Source of the DNA: JANQKX01 sp039028695 | GTDB lineage: Bacteria; Pseudomonadota; Alphaproteobacteria; Kiloniellales; Kiloniellaceae | Length of the DNA: 54,902 nucleotides | Direction of reading: 5' to 3' | Assembly: GCA_039028695.1 (NCBI GenBank) | Contig: JBCCHN010000025.1 | Location: 1 to 54,902 of the forward strand | Shown: piece by piece, positions 17,409-25,355 of the stretch | Layout of the letters: every line of letters begins with the position of its first letter | Position numbering within the stretch: the first letter of the stretch is position 1 | Made by a program: the position numbers and the translations under genes | Notes under the pieces: generated by a model | What the model was told of the DNA's origin: nothing | Seen by the model: only the letters and a program-made list of their open reading frames with translations | Databases searched by the model: none

Positions 17409-18032
17409 TCAATTCTCCAAAAAACGGGTAATCGGTATCCAATCCCGTTGCACATCGAGCGCCGCTTTGGTCCGCAGATCGAACACACTTAGGCCTTGCC
17501 AGGCCACTTCGTTGTAAAGGCTGCGTTCGGGCAACCACCCCACATCCGCGGCATTAATGCCAAGCACGAAGCTATCCAATCGTTTAACGGCCCGGCTGCC
17601 CGTACGACAGCGGTTACGCAGCACGGCAAATGGCTTTTTGCCTTTGCGGATAGGCTTCAGATCGGCAAATCCCTTTAGAAAGGTCGCGGTAGCCCGTGCG
17701 TCGAAAATGGAGGGCAAGACCGGTACAAGGACAGTATCCACCGCCCGGACTAATTCTCGTAGAGACTCCGGATCCATGGCCGCCGGAGAATCGACCACCA
17801 GCCGTTCGATCTTCTTGCCGGGCCGTTTGATTTTTTTGGACCAATTAAGACCCTCGATGCCGGGCGCCGTCTCAGGCCGGCTCGACAGCCAATCCAAACT
17901 GGAGGCCTGAGGGTCCGCGTCGGCCAGTGCCGTCGGAAAACCAGCCGAAGAAAAAGCCACGGCTAAATTCGTCGCAATGGTGGTTTTGCCGCAGCCTCCC
18001 TTGGGGTTTGTTACCAATACCGATTTCAACAT
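17409..18032 (-). CDS. ParA/MinD-family ATPase, orphan
   Basis: A 207-residue P-loop ATPase with the deviant Walker A NPKGGCGKTT (residues 9-18), Walker A' region ADADPQASS and Walker B-like LVVDSPA. It is short, with no N-terminal HTH and no parB next to it, as in ParA-like positioning ATPases that place cellular cargo rather than plasmids. It starts 15 bases after the CYTH/CHAD gene on the same strand, so the two are probably translated from one message. A job in positioning polyphosphate-type bodies bound by the CHAD partner is an attractive inference, not shown. Confidence 0.83.
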   Translation of the reverse strand: MLKSVLVTNPKGGCGKTTIATNLAVAFSSAGFPTALADADPQASSLDWLSSRPETAPGIEGLNWSKKIKRPGKKIERLVVDSPAAMDPESLRELVRAVDTVLVPVLPSIFDARATATFLKGFADLKPIRKGKKPFAVLRNRCRTGSRAVKRLDSFVLGINAADVGWLPERSLYNEVAWQGLSVFDLRTKAALDVQRDWIPITRFLEN

Positions 18033-18047
18033 CTTGCCCTCACCGTC

Positions 18048-19718
18048 TTATTCCCAGAAAGGTTGAGTCGATGCAAAGACTGCCCAATCCTTACCGATGC
18101 GCGGACGCACCAATGATAAGGAATGGCTATACCATCCAATCAACGTGCCCAATCCGGCTTGTAATTCAGCGCGCTGCGCCGATCCCTCGCATGCGCTCAA
18201 TTTGATTAGGGAGCTTTCCGCCACCGCCACATCATTCAAATGGCCTAGATCATCCTGCAATTGCCGAAGCGCCTTGATATAGGGTTTGGTCTTGTCAACG
18301 GGATAAAGAGAGGCAAAAAATTCCGTCGCATACCTCAATTTCTTCACGGCAATTCGCAAACGATGCAGGGCTTCGTCGGGAAGCATGTCAAAGTTCTCAC
18401 CCTTTTTTATGACATGGGCGTGGTGACGGGCCAGCACCTTGCCGGCAAAGGGCGCCAACCCGGATTTCCCTATAACCCGATGTTTCCCAGCCTTATCATC
18501 ACCGTGACGCCATCCCCTTTCTTCGATCCAACTTCCCAATTTGAGAATGAATTCCAGGTAGGCCGGTTCGCCCAGCGCCTGTCGCACGTCCTCATAGGCC
18601 CTAGATCTAAGTGTTTCGGCGCGTTCTTTTAGGATCAGCAAATTTCCGTCGACGGGGCGGGCCGTCAGCAGGGGCGGCAAGGTCTCATCCAAAAAAACAT
18701 CCCAATCGCGAGCCGCACCAAACTGGCTTAAAATTGCTTTGCTTGTGCGCAACAGCCACTTACGATCCGCTTTTGGCAGCCGCGATTTAAAAAGGGTGCC
18801 CGCCGAATGTAAGCGGCGAAGCCCGACCCGGACCTGATGAACACCCTCGATATCGGTTCCGTCCTTCGCGGCGGCATGATTGGATAACCAACTGCGCGCG
18901 CAAGCACTGAATATGGCCTCCATGGCATCATCGAGCTTTTGGTCCGAAGTCAAAATCGGCAGAGCCATCTTGACGGACCGGGGTCGCTCCTCCAGTGCCA
19001 GTTCAAACCCACGCGCGGCTTTGCTGAGCGGCTGATACTCCAAGGGAGAGATTGTATGCAGTCGGCTCGCTTCATGACGCAACACGCCCGGCATGCCGTC
19101 GATCACCTCGAGTTCCAACTCGGAAATCTCCGCCCGCAGATCCCCCGCCACCACTTCACCTTGATCCCAGGCAGCCTCAACCAAGGCCTCGCCAACGCCC
19201 TGCACGTGAACCTTAATTTTTTTCACATGGCGGGTGATATGGGTGGCAAAAATCGGCCGAAGATCGTCGGCCAGGATCAAACCAACCTTGTCCCTTAGTG
19301 TCGGATCCTCAAACTTGGTCACGTCGGGCTCCGGGCCCTCAAGCGGAACCGACCACTCCCCCCGGGCAGTCACATTTTGATTGGCGACCCCCTCCTCCTT
19401 GATGGTTTGCGTGAATGCGCCGCCTTTTTGGCGAACCCGAAGGCTGCATCCGCGTCGGCGCAACCGCAAATCGGCTGTATCGAAATAGGTGCTGACTAAG
19501 TGCTGGACAGCCGCTGGCTCTTCTTCGGTCAGGTTATTAGACCAAAGATCTTTCAGCACACCCGGTGTCCCGGCTAATTTCAGCTCAATTTCCAGGCTGA
19601 AATTGGGAGCCTGCTCGGCTTTACCCTTCCTTTTTTTTGCCGACGGTGATGTGCGTCTTTTTGTCCTTTTATCGCGCCCAGAGACCAAGCTTATTTCTCC
19701 CACTCTCCCAGCAGCCAT
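18048..19718 (-). CDS. CYTH and CHAD domain protein
   Basis: A 556-residue protein with a lysine/arginine-rich leader, an N-terminal CYTH domain (EIELKL signature, residues about 42-47, through KTRGEWSV-like and LELEVIDG blocks) and a C-terminal CHAD domain of helical bundles rich in His/Arg (VHQVRVGLRRLHSAG, HRLRIAVKKLRYATEF). CYTH domains hydrolyse triphosphate compounds; CHAD domains bind polyphosphate granules. Together they suggest polyphosphate or tripolyphosphate handling. A TTG at 19763 would add 15 residues; the ATG at 19718 has an AAGGTG Shine-Dalgarno and is preferred. It forms a likely operon with the ParA gene downstream. Confidence 0.87.
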   Translation of the reverse strand: MAAGRVGEISLVSGRDKRTKRRTSPSAKKRKGKAEQAPNFSLEIELKLAGTPGVLKDLWSNNLTEEEPAAVQHLVSTYFDTADLRLRRRGCSLRVRQKGGAFTQTIKEEGVANQNVTARGEWSVPLEGPEPDVTKFEDPTLRDKVGLILADDLRPIFATHITRHVKKIKVHVQGVGEALVEAAWDQGEVVAGDLRAEISELELEVIDGMPGVLRHEASRLHTISPLEYQPLSKAARGFELALEERPRSVKMALPILTSDQKLDDAMEAIFSACARSWLSNHAAAKDGTDIEGVHQVRVGLRRLHSAGTLFKSRLPKADRKWLLRTSKAILSQFGAARDWDVFLDETLPPLLTARPVDGNLLILKERAETLRSRAYEDVRQALGEPAYLEFILKLGSWIEERGWRHGDDKAGKHRVIGKSGLAPFAGKVLARHHAHVIKKGENFDMLPDEALHRLRIAVKKLRYATEFFASLYPVDKTKPYIKALRQLQDDLGHLNDVAVAESSLIKLSACEGSAQRAELQAGLGTLIGWYSHSLSLVRPRIGKDWAVFASTQPFWE

Positions 19719-19814
19719 CAACACCTTGTTTATGGAGCCGCCAGAACTCCAAAGAGCCTGCAATTTAGAACTTGCTCATAGGAGAGTATAGGCATCAAGG
19801 AGCCCAAAAATCTA

Positions 19815-19832
19815 TTGTCATAAAACTGTCAT
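19815..19832 (+). promoter_or_regulatory. Near-consensus Pho box
   Basis: TTGTCAT-AAAA-CTGTCAT: two 7-base repeats 11 bases apart, matching the PhoB consensus CTGTCAT-AWAW-CTGTCAY at every position but the first. An inverted TTATGACA follows at 19839-19846. The repeats point rightward, toward the structured region at 19.9 kb and the decayed gene at 20.0 kb; the leftward CYTH/CHAD gene begins about 97 bases away. PhoB control of something here during phosphate limitation is likely, but which strand is transcribed is uncertain. Confidence 0.65.
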
Positions 19833-19912
19833 GACTCCTTATGACAAAGGAAATTCACTGATAAGAGATGTAGAATTTTCCAGAATTAGCCCAATAGGCA
19901 CAATTGGTGCAG

Positions 19913-19967
19913 CTGGATAAGATGAAAGACCCGGAAAATCTCTGGTATCCACCAGCGGGTTATCCAG
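19913..19967. other. Nested stem-loop, candidate structured RNA
   Basis: Three stems nest in 55 bases: CTGGATAA (19913-19920) with TTATCCAG (19960-19967), CCCG with CGGG (19956-19959), and CTGGT with ACCAG closing an ATCC loop. The right arms ACCAG, CGGG and TTATCCAG are contiguous over 17 bases, while the left arms are split by unpaired stretches. It lies about 80 bases downstream of the Pho box in an otherwise gene-free 250-base gap. No known RNA family was recognised. Confidence 0.35.
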
Positions 19968-20014
19968 TATCCGATCCGTCCAAGCTATTTGTGCCCTAAC
20001 TTCAAATAAATTGA

Positions 20015-20690
20015 ATGTTAAGTACTATCGCTTCGTTTGGACCACCCCAACTCGGAAGTCGAACATGGGCCGACCTGCCCCTCCAAGACGGGGACCATCG
20101 AACCTCATTGTTTGTAGCTCTTTTAGCCGCCCTTGCCCTTGGATCCTGTATGACCTACGGCCAGTCACCCAAGAACAAGCGGGCCCATGAACAAGAGCGC
20201 CCAAGGGCCAACCTCACCACCGATGGCCCTCCATGATCAATGGATCGTTGGCGATTTTGCCGAACACGGTTTGGATGCCTCAAAGATGGCCGAGCTGAGA
20301 GATAATCTGCGAACAGGAAAACTCGAATTTAGCCACGTGGTTCTGATCGAAAAAGAAGGTCGTCTGATCTACGAAATCTATTTGATTGGCAAGGACGAGC
20401 GCTGGGGAACGCCATTAGATGAAGTTGCCTTTTCACCCAACACCTTCCATGACCTGTTCTCCGTGACCGAAAGTGTTACTTCTTTACTTTTGGGCATAGC
20501 CCTGCAGGAATCCAATCAAGGGCCTTTTGAAGAAGCACTGTCTCGCCCTCTGCCGACATTTTTCTTACGCCGCGCCGACGACCTGGATCCCGCCCTGTTT
20601 TAGGTAAATTGGCAACACGTCCTTACCATGGCGGCAGGCCTTGAATGGAACGAGATGGAGGTGCCCGACACCAATCCGGAAAGCGATGAA
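20015..20690 (+). pseudogene. Decayed serine hydrolase (beta-lactamase family) lipoprotein
   Basis: Remnant of a class C beta-lactamase-like hydrolase. The first frame (from 20015) encodes a lipoprotein signal ending LALGSC at about 20148. The mature part continues in another frame (from 20187: DQWIVGDFAEHGLD, FSHVVLIEKEGRLIYE), so there is a frameshift near 20200-20236. The active-site SxxK is SVTE, losing the general-base Lys. An in-frame TAG at 20601-20603 interrupts it, after which VLTMAAGLEWNEME is still recognisable in the same frame. All similarity ends near 20690, just short of the convergent MFS gene, so the C-terminal half is missing. Confidence 0.8.
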
Positions 20691-20720
20691 AAAAAGGCGA
20701 AGCCTACGCATTCGCATCCG

Positions 20721-22127
20721 TTAATCTCTCCAAACGAATCGTATGGCAGCCGCCAAACCGATAAGTCCGATTGGAAGACAGGCAAGGAAGATAGCAGCCC
20801 CGACCTGCCCCGCTTCCACGGCGGGCAAATCACGTTCCAGACCAGCCCCATTCGCCACGATCCCGGCATAGGCGGCCCCCAGCGCATAGCCAAACCGCTG
20901 CACCGTGGGAATGGCGGCAGCAATCCTTTCGCTTTCTGCCGCCGGTGCAACCGCTGTCAGGCGCCGTAAAATAAAGGCCCAAGAGACGCCGAAACCAATT
21001 CCCTCAAAAAGGGCAAAAACCGCGATGAGCCATAAAGGCCCCTGCGGGATTGCATAAACAAACCCAAGTATGGACAGCATCAACAGGGTCATTCCGCCCA
21101 AAATAAAGGTGCGGTCATGGCGCTCCGGTGCGCCAGATACGGCGATAGCGCCGAAGGACCAGCCAATCGATGAGCAGGCCGTGATGTAGCCGGCCACCAA
21201 CGCGGAGGCACCATGGCGATAGGTCATCAAAATGGGTCCATAGACAGTTATCGCAATGGTGGCGGCGCAAAAACACAAGATCATGGTGAAGGCACCGCTT
21301 TCAGGACTGCTAAAACCAAAGGGTCGCCGCGGCAACAAACGGGTGTCGTTTTGCTTTCCATCCAGATGTAAAAAAAGTCCCAGACTCAAAAAGCCTGTCA
21401 TCAAGAGCAGTGGGGTTAGGATTGGGGACACCTCAATCCCTGCATAAGCAATCATGATCACACCAGAAGCCAGGAGCGTTAAGCGAAAACCTGGCAGGCG
21501 TCCGGCCATCTCAGAGCTTAGTCTTGCCGCTTCACCTAGACCCTTTTGATTTTGAGCGTGTGCCTTGATAAAGAGAATAAGCAGCAGGGCCTGTGCGGCA
21601 AAAAACCAAAAGCCTCCACGCCAATCTCCGAATTCGACGAATAAACCACCAATAAGAGGCCCGCAAAAGGCAGACGTCCCCCAAAGAGTTGACACCGCCG
21701 CCATGACCCGAGGCGTCAGACGTTTGGGGAACAATCGGGTGACAGCCACAAAGGACTGGGCGATCAGTCCGCCACCACCCAAGCCCTGCAATGCGCGCCC
21801 AACCAGCATCACCCACATTTCAGGCGCGATGGCGCTTAAAACACACCCAACGCAGTAAACTGTGCCATTAAAAATCATTGACCTGTGCAGGCCAAATCGA
21901 AGGACCGCCAGACCGCCCGCGGCTCCAGCCACAATGGATCCCACCTCGTACAACATGACGGTCCAGGAGATGAGCGCAGCGCCGCCAATATCCGATACAA
22001 TGGACGGCATCATGGTCGCCACCAACAAACCATCTGCGGCGTGCAACCAAATGCTAAGGCATACCAGTGCCAAAGGCGCCGCATAGCGTCGGTTTAACAC
22101 CTCCCGCCAGCTCACACGCTCCGTCAT
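20721..22127 (-). CDS. MFS drug/metabolite exporter (DHA2-like)
   Basis: An inner-membrane transporter of about 468 residues with many hydrophobic helices. Visible signatures are DGLLVATMMPSI in TM1, GGLAVLRFGLHR between TM2 and TM3, and GRALQGLGGGGLIAQSF in TM4, typical of proton-driven drug exporters; the helices run to the C-terminus. The ATG at 22127 is preferred over a TTG at 22139. It is third after the TetR-HAD fusion and the photolyase on the same strand, and a 20-base palindrome lies just upstream, so it may also have its own regulated promoter. Confidence 0.87.
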   Translation of the reverse strand: MTERVSWREVLNRRYAAPLALVCLSIWLHAADGLLVATMMPSIVSDIGGAALISWTVMLYEVGSIVAGAAGGLAVLRFGLHRSMIFNGTVYCVGCVLSAIAPEMWVMLVGRALQGLGGGGLIAQSFVAVTRLFPKRLTPRVMAAVSTLWGTSAFCGPLIGGLFVEFGDWRGGFWFFAAQALLLILFIKAHAQNQKGLGEAARLSSEMAGRLPGFRLTLLASGVIMIAYAGIEVSPILTPLLLMTGFLSLGLFLHLDGKQNDTRLLPRRPFGFSSPESGAFTMILCFCAATIAITVYGPILMTYRHGASALVAGYITACSSIGWSFGAIAVSGAPERHDRTFILGGMTLLMLSILGFVYAIPQGPLWLIAVFALFEGIGFGVSWAFILRRLTAVAPAAESERIAAAIPTVQRFGYALGAAYAGIVANGAGLERDLPAVEAGQVGAAIFLACLPIGLIGLAAAIRFVWRD

Positions 22128-22159
22128 TTGAGATCTCAATTCTATCGCCGGAAGTCAGC

Positions 22160-22179
22160 TTATTTTCTAAAGAAAATAA
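22160..22179. promoter_or_regulatory. 20-base perfect palindrome upstream of MFS gene
   Basis: TTATTTTCT-AA-AGAAAATAA is perfectly self-complementary and sits 33 bases upstream of the MFS exporter ATG, in an AT-rich pocket between it and the photolyase stop. Size and position fit a dimeric repressor operator, possibly for a TetR-type protein encoded in the same cluster. No T-tract follows that would make it a terminator. Confidence 0.45.
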
Positions 22180-22201
22180 TTTAGAAAGTAAATCGGCAAT
22201 T

Positions 22202-23635
22202 TTAATTCGATCTTTGACGAATTCCATTGTAAGCATCAAGTGCCCGTGCCCGTGCGGCAGCGTGATCGACAATGGGCGCTGGGTAATCCGGCGGCAGCAC
22301 CCCGTCCTCCCAGGGTGCATGAACTTGACGATTGCTTAATGGAGCGAGCTCAGGCACCCAGCGACGAATGTAGAAGCCTTCGGGGTCGAATTTTCGGCTT
22401 TGAAGGATGGGGTTGAACACACGAAAGTAGGGTGCCGCGTCACAACCGCACCCAGCCACCCACTGCCATCCGGCGGTGTTGTTGGCCAGATCCGCATCCA
22501 CCAAGGTGTCCCAAAACCACTCTGCTCCCGCACGCCAAGAGATCATGAGATGCTTGGTCAAAAAGGACGCGACGACCATCCTGACTCGGTTATGCATCCA
22601 ACCGGAATGCCAGAGTTGTCGCATACCCGCGTCAACGAGGGGGTAGCCGGTTTGACCTTTTTGCCAGGCTAAAAGATCCCCGTCATCTTCGCGCCAAGGG
22701 AAGGCATCAAACTTGGGGTCAAAGGGCTTTGCCGTCATTTGAGGCCAATGGAAAAGCAAATGACGGCAGAACTCCCGCCACAAGATCTGACGCAAAAAGG
22801 CTTGACTGCCGACGCCACGCCCTTCCGCGCCTTCCTGGTGATGGACCCGGTGCCAGACTTGTCGTGGCGAAATCTCTCCAAAACTCAGGTGGGGTGACAG
22901 GCTTGAGGTAAAATCCAGACTGGGGATATCTCGCTTGTCCGAATAGTCTGACACGGGCCCCACCACAAAGCGCTCTGCCTTTTGCGACGCGCCGGCGCTG
23001 CCCGGTGTCCAATAAGTTGGAAAGTCCTTCGCCCAATCGGGGCTACCTCGGTAAAGCCCCCAACTCGACAGAGGATCGGTTTCAGGCCAGCTGTCAGGCC
23101 ATATGATGTTATCCGGCACGCTAAGAGGTGCCTTGATCCCACCTCGTGACAAGCAAGCTTTGGAAAAGGGCGTAAAAACCCTAAAGGGCTCCCCTTTTTG
23201 AGTGGCGATATCCTCAGGCTCAAACAAGAGCGCACCGGGATAACGGCGACAGGTGATGCCCTGCATCCGGCACATCGCGGCCACATCCTGCTCTTCCTCT
23301 ACCCGACTGGGTTCATAAAGGCGGGTAAAAAAGACCCCTTGCGCTTTGGTCGCCTTGGCAAAGTCTTCTAGTACGGAGGGTGCCCGACCCCGCCGCAGGA
23401 TCACACGACCACCCAGTGCTTGCACCTCTCGGCCCAAGGACTCGAGACTAGCCTGAAGCCACCAACGGGCAGCCCCGCCGCGCCGCCGAGCATCCGATGA
23501 TAAATCATCAAGGATAAACAAAGGGATTATCGGCACGCCGAGCTTTGCAGCAGCCGAAAGGGCGGGATGATCGCTCAGCCTCAGGTCATCGCGAAACCAA
23601 AGGATGATCGGAGAGTTTTGGTTCATATCAGGCAT
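22202..23635 (-). CDS. phrB: Deoxyribodipyrimidine photolyase (class I cryptochrome/photolyase family)
   Basis: Repairs UV-made cyclobutane pyrimidine dimers using light and FADH-. The 477-residue protein has the N-terminal antenna-binding Rossmann domain (ILWFRDDLRLSDHPAL, residues about 11-26) and the C-terminal FAD domain (SPHLSFGEISPRQVW, FLRQILWREFCRHLL, DAGMRQLWHSGWMHNRVRM, DADLANNTAGWQWVAG with CGCDAAPYFRVFNP). Tryptophans of the electron-transfer chain are at the expected places (WREF, AEWFWD, WQWVAG). It lies 99 bases downstream of the TetR-HAD gene and ahead of the MFS exporter on one strand. Confidence 0.96.
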   Translation of the reverse strand: MPDMNQNSPIILWFRDDLRLSDHPALSAAAKLGVPIIPLFILDDLSSDARRRGGAARWWLQASLESLGREVQALGGRVILRRGRAPSVLEDFAKATKAQGVFFTRLYEPSRVEEEQDVAAMCRMQGITCRRYPGALLFEPEDIATQKGEPFRVFTPFSKACLSRGGIKAPLSVPDNIIWPDSWPETDPLSSWGLYRGSPDWAKDFPTYWTPGSAGASQKAERFVVGPVSDYSDKRDIPSLDFTSSLSPHLSFGEISPRQVWHRVHHQEGAEGRGVGSQAFLRQILWREFCRHLLFHWPQMTAKPFDPKFDAFPWREDDGDLLAWQKGQTGYPLVDAGMRQLWHSGWMHNRVRMVVASFLTKHLMISWRAGAEWFWDTLVDADLANNTAGWQWVAGCGCDAAPYFRVFNPILQSRKFDPEGFYIRRWVPELAPLSNRQVHAPWEDGVLPPDYPAPIVDHAAARARALDAYNGIRQRSN

Positions 23636-23734
23636 GATGGTAGCTACGATTCAATGGCTCATCTGGATCGCCATCCCTTGGGGCAATGTCTGCGAGTTGT
23701 GTATTGGCATTGCCTAACTCAGACCAAAAAAAAA

Positions 23735-25060
23735 TCATTTCAGTTTAAGACCCACATCATGCAAAGCCTTGATTAGGTCGCCCGTGGTCGGAACACAATA
23801 TGCCCTCAGACCACAAGCCAAGGCACCGTCCACGTTTTCCTGAAGATCGTCAAAAAACACCACTTGATCTGGCCTAAGACCCATATCCGTGACCACATGA
23901 TCAAAGGCGGCAGAGTCCGGTTTGCGCAACCCGATGCTCGATGAGGCATAGATCACATCGAAGTAATGAAAAACTTCTTCAAGTACGAATGGCCAGGTCC
24001 GCACGTGGGCACGGTTGGTGTTGGAAAAAGCAAAGAGCGGGACCTGTCCAACAAGTTGCGCCAAGATCTCACGGACGCCGGGTATGAGCCCCGAGAGAGC
24101 CCCATTCCACCCCTCAAGAAATTGGCTGTTTGAAATCCCGATTTCCAGCGTCCCGCGCAAATGAGCAAAATAGGCATTGGCGGAAATTTCACCGCGCTCG
24201 TAGGTGTCGTAGGCATGATCTTGCGAGAATGCCTGTTTAATGCTGCTCGGATTGCCATCGGCATGCTGGGCCCAAAGATCAAAGGCTCGATTGAAATCCA
24301 CGTCCACAATCACACCGCCCAAGTCAAACAGCAGCGCCCGAGGTTTTTCCAGTGGCGGACCGGCAGACCGACTTAACAGAGAGGAGCCCGTAACCGTCGC
24401 CGAACCGTCCTCTTGGCTCTTAACAAGAGGCAGCAAATGAACAGCTTGTTTGGGAATCGTGGCCTCGTCGATAGTCCCTCGCCCAACGGCTTCATTCTCT
24501 TTTGCCCAAAGATAGGCTGCCATGCCCTTGGCCTCCATAGCGACTCTGGCTCGATCTTCCGTGGCCCTTTGTTGAGCTGAGATAACGGCCCCCTCCATGA
24601 GCATCAGTAATCGCCTGGCCAAGGACTCAGCGTTCCCTGTTCCGGCAGCGCTGGCCAAACCGGTCAAGTGCCCTAGAACAGCAGCCTTATGTGTTTTTGC
24701 CTGGATATGCACAGCATGATTGGGGTCTTGAAATTCAGCCATCGCCTTAACAAAGAGGCAGCCGCGAAAGTCCAGCTCCACAAACCACTCGGCCAAAGCG
24801 TCAAACAATCCTAAGAGCTGTTCCTGAGGAGAGTCCCCAGTCGCCCTCATGCGCCCAAATAGCCAGCTGCGGAATTGTAGGTCTCGCAGCGTCAAGACCG
24901 CCAGGACGAGATCCTCCTTGCTGGCAAAGTGATTGTACATCGATGTCTTGGAAAAACCGGTAAGTTCGACAAGGCGGTCCATGGTGGTCCCGTGGAAACC
25001 GTCCCGGTCGAAAATCATCAGAGCCTGGCGCAGCAGATCGTCTCGAATACTCGGTCGCAT
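23735..25060 (-). CDS. TetR regulator fused to HAD-family phosphatase
   Basis: One open frame of 441 residues with no internal stop joins two domains. Residues 1-190 are a TetR regulator: HTH near 8-50 (GFHGTTMDRLVELTGFSK, then SMYNHFASKEDL) and a helical ligand domain with LFVKAMAEFQDPNHAV. A linker of about 50 residues follows. Residues about 242-441 are a HAD-IA hydrolase: motif I LLFDLGGVIVDVDF, motif II FAFSNTNRAH, motif III lysine in GLRKPDSAAF, motif IV FFDDLQENV. No start codon with a Shine-Dalgarno is seen at the HAD boundary. HAD activity could sense or remove the inducer; this is conjecture. It heads a run with photolyase and MFS genes. Confidence 0.85.
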   Translation of the reverse strand: MRPSIRDDLLRQALMIFDRDGFHGTTMDRLVELTGFSKTSMYNHFASKEDLVLAVLTLRDLQFRSWLFGRMRATGDSPQEQLLGLFDALAEWFVELDFRGCLFVKAMAEFQDPNHAVHIQAKTHKAAVLGHLTGLASAAGTGNAESLARRLLMLMEGAVISAQQRATEDRARVAMEAKGMAAYLWAKENEAVGRGTIDEATIPKQAVHLLPLVKSQEDGSATVTGSSLLSRSAGPPLEKPRALLFDLGGVIVDVDFNRAFDLWAQHADGNPSSIKQAFSQDHAYDTYERGEISANAYFAHLRGTLEIGISNSQFLEGWNGALSGLIPGVREILAQLVGQVPLFAFSNTNRAHVRTWPFVLEEVFHYFDVIYASSSIGLRKPDSAAFDHVVTDMGLRPDQVVFFDDLQENVDGALACGLRAYCVPTTGDLIKALHDVGLKLK

Positions 25061-25076
25061 TTCTCAAAATGAACTG

Positions 25077-25229
25077 ATTAGTACATTTTCTAATTAACGT
25101 TTACGCCATTCGGCCGGTGTTGTCCAGGGCTAAAGGCATAGAACGACAATGATCTTTGGGTCTATTTACCAATCGGCTGATCGGCGTGAGCAATAACCAG
25201 CGCTCTTTTATATGTACTAATTGGTAAAT
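25077..25229. promoter_or_regulatory. Inverted repeats upstream of the TetR-HAD gene
   Basis: ATTAGTAC at 25077-25084 is the inverse of GTACTAAT at 25214-25221, and ATTTACCAAT at 25164-25173 is the inverse of ATTGGTAAAT at 25220-25229. The first half-site is 17 bases from the ATG of the TetR-HAD gene. This AT-rich 230-base stretch contains no other gene. It is a plausible autoregulatory region with looping between distant half-sites; specific binding is untested. Confidence 0.35.
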
Positions 25230-25301
25230 ATATAAACTAAATCGGCGAAACCGGTGGCGCGGAGCCCCGCTCAGGATCACCCGAATCCCAATCACGGCGG
25301 C

Positions 25302-25330
25302 AAAAAAAGGGGGGGGCCGAAGCCCCCCCC
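25302..25330 (-). terminator. Strong intrinsic terminator of the second binding-protein gene
   Basis: On the minus strand a nine-base stem (eight G plus C, paired with G plus eight C) closes a TTCG tetraloop and is followed by seven T residues. It ends 25 bases after the stop codon of the leftward binding-protein gene, an ideal rho-independent terminator. This also separates that gene from the TetR-HAD gene. Confidence 0.93.
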
Positions 25331-25355
25331 GTCTTTAGGTGTCTTCGATGGCTCG

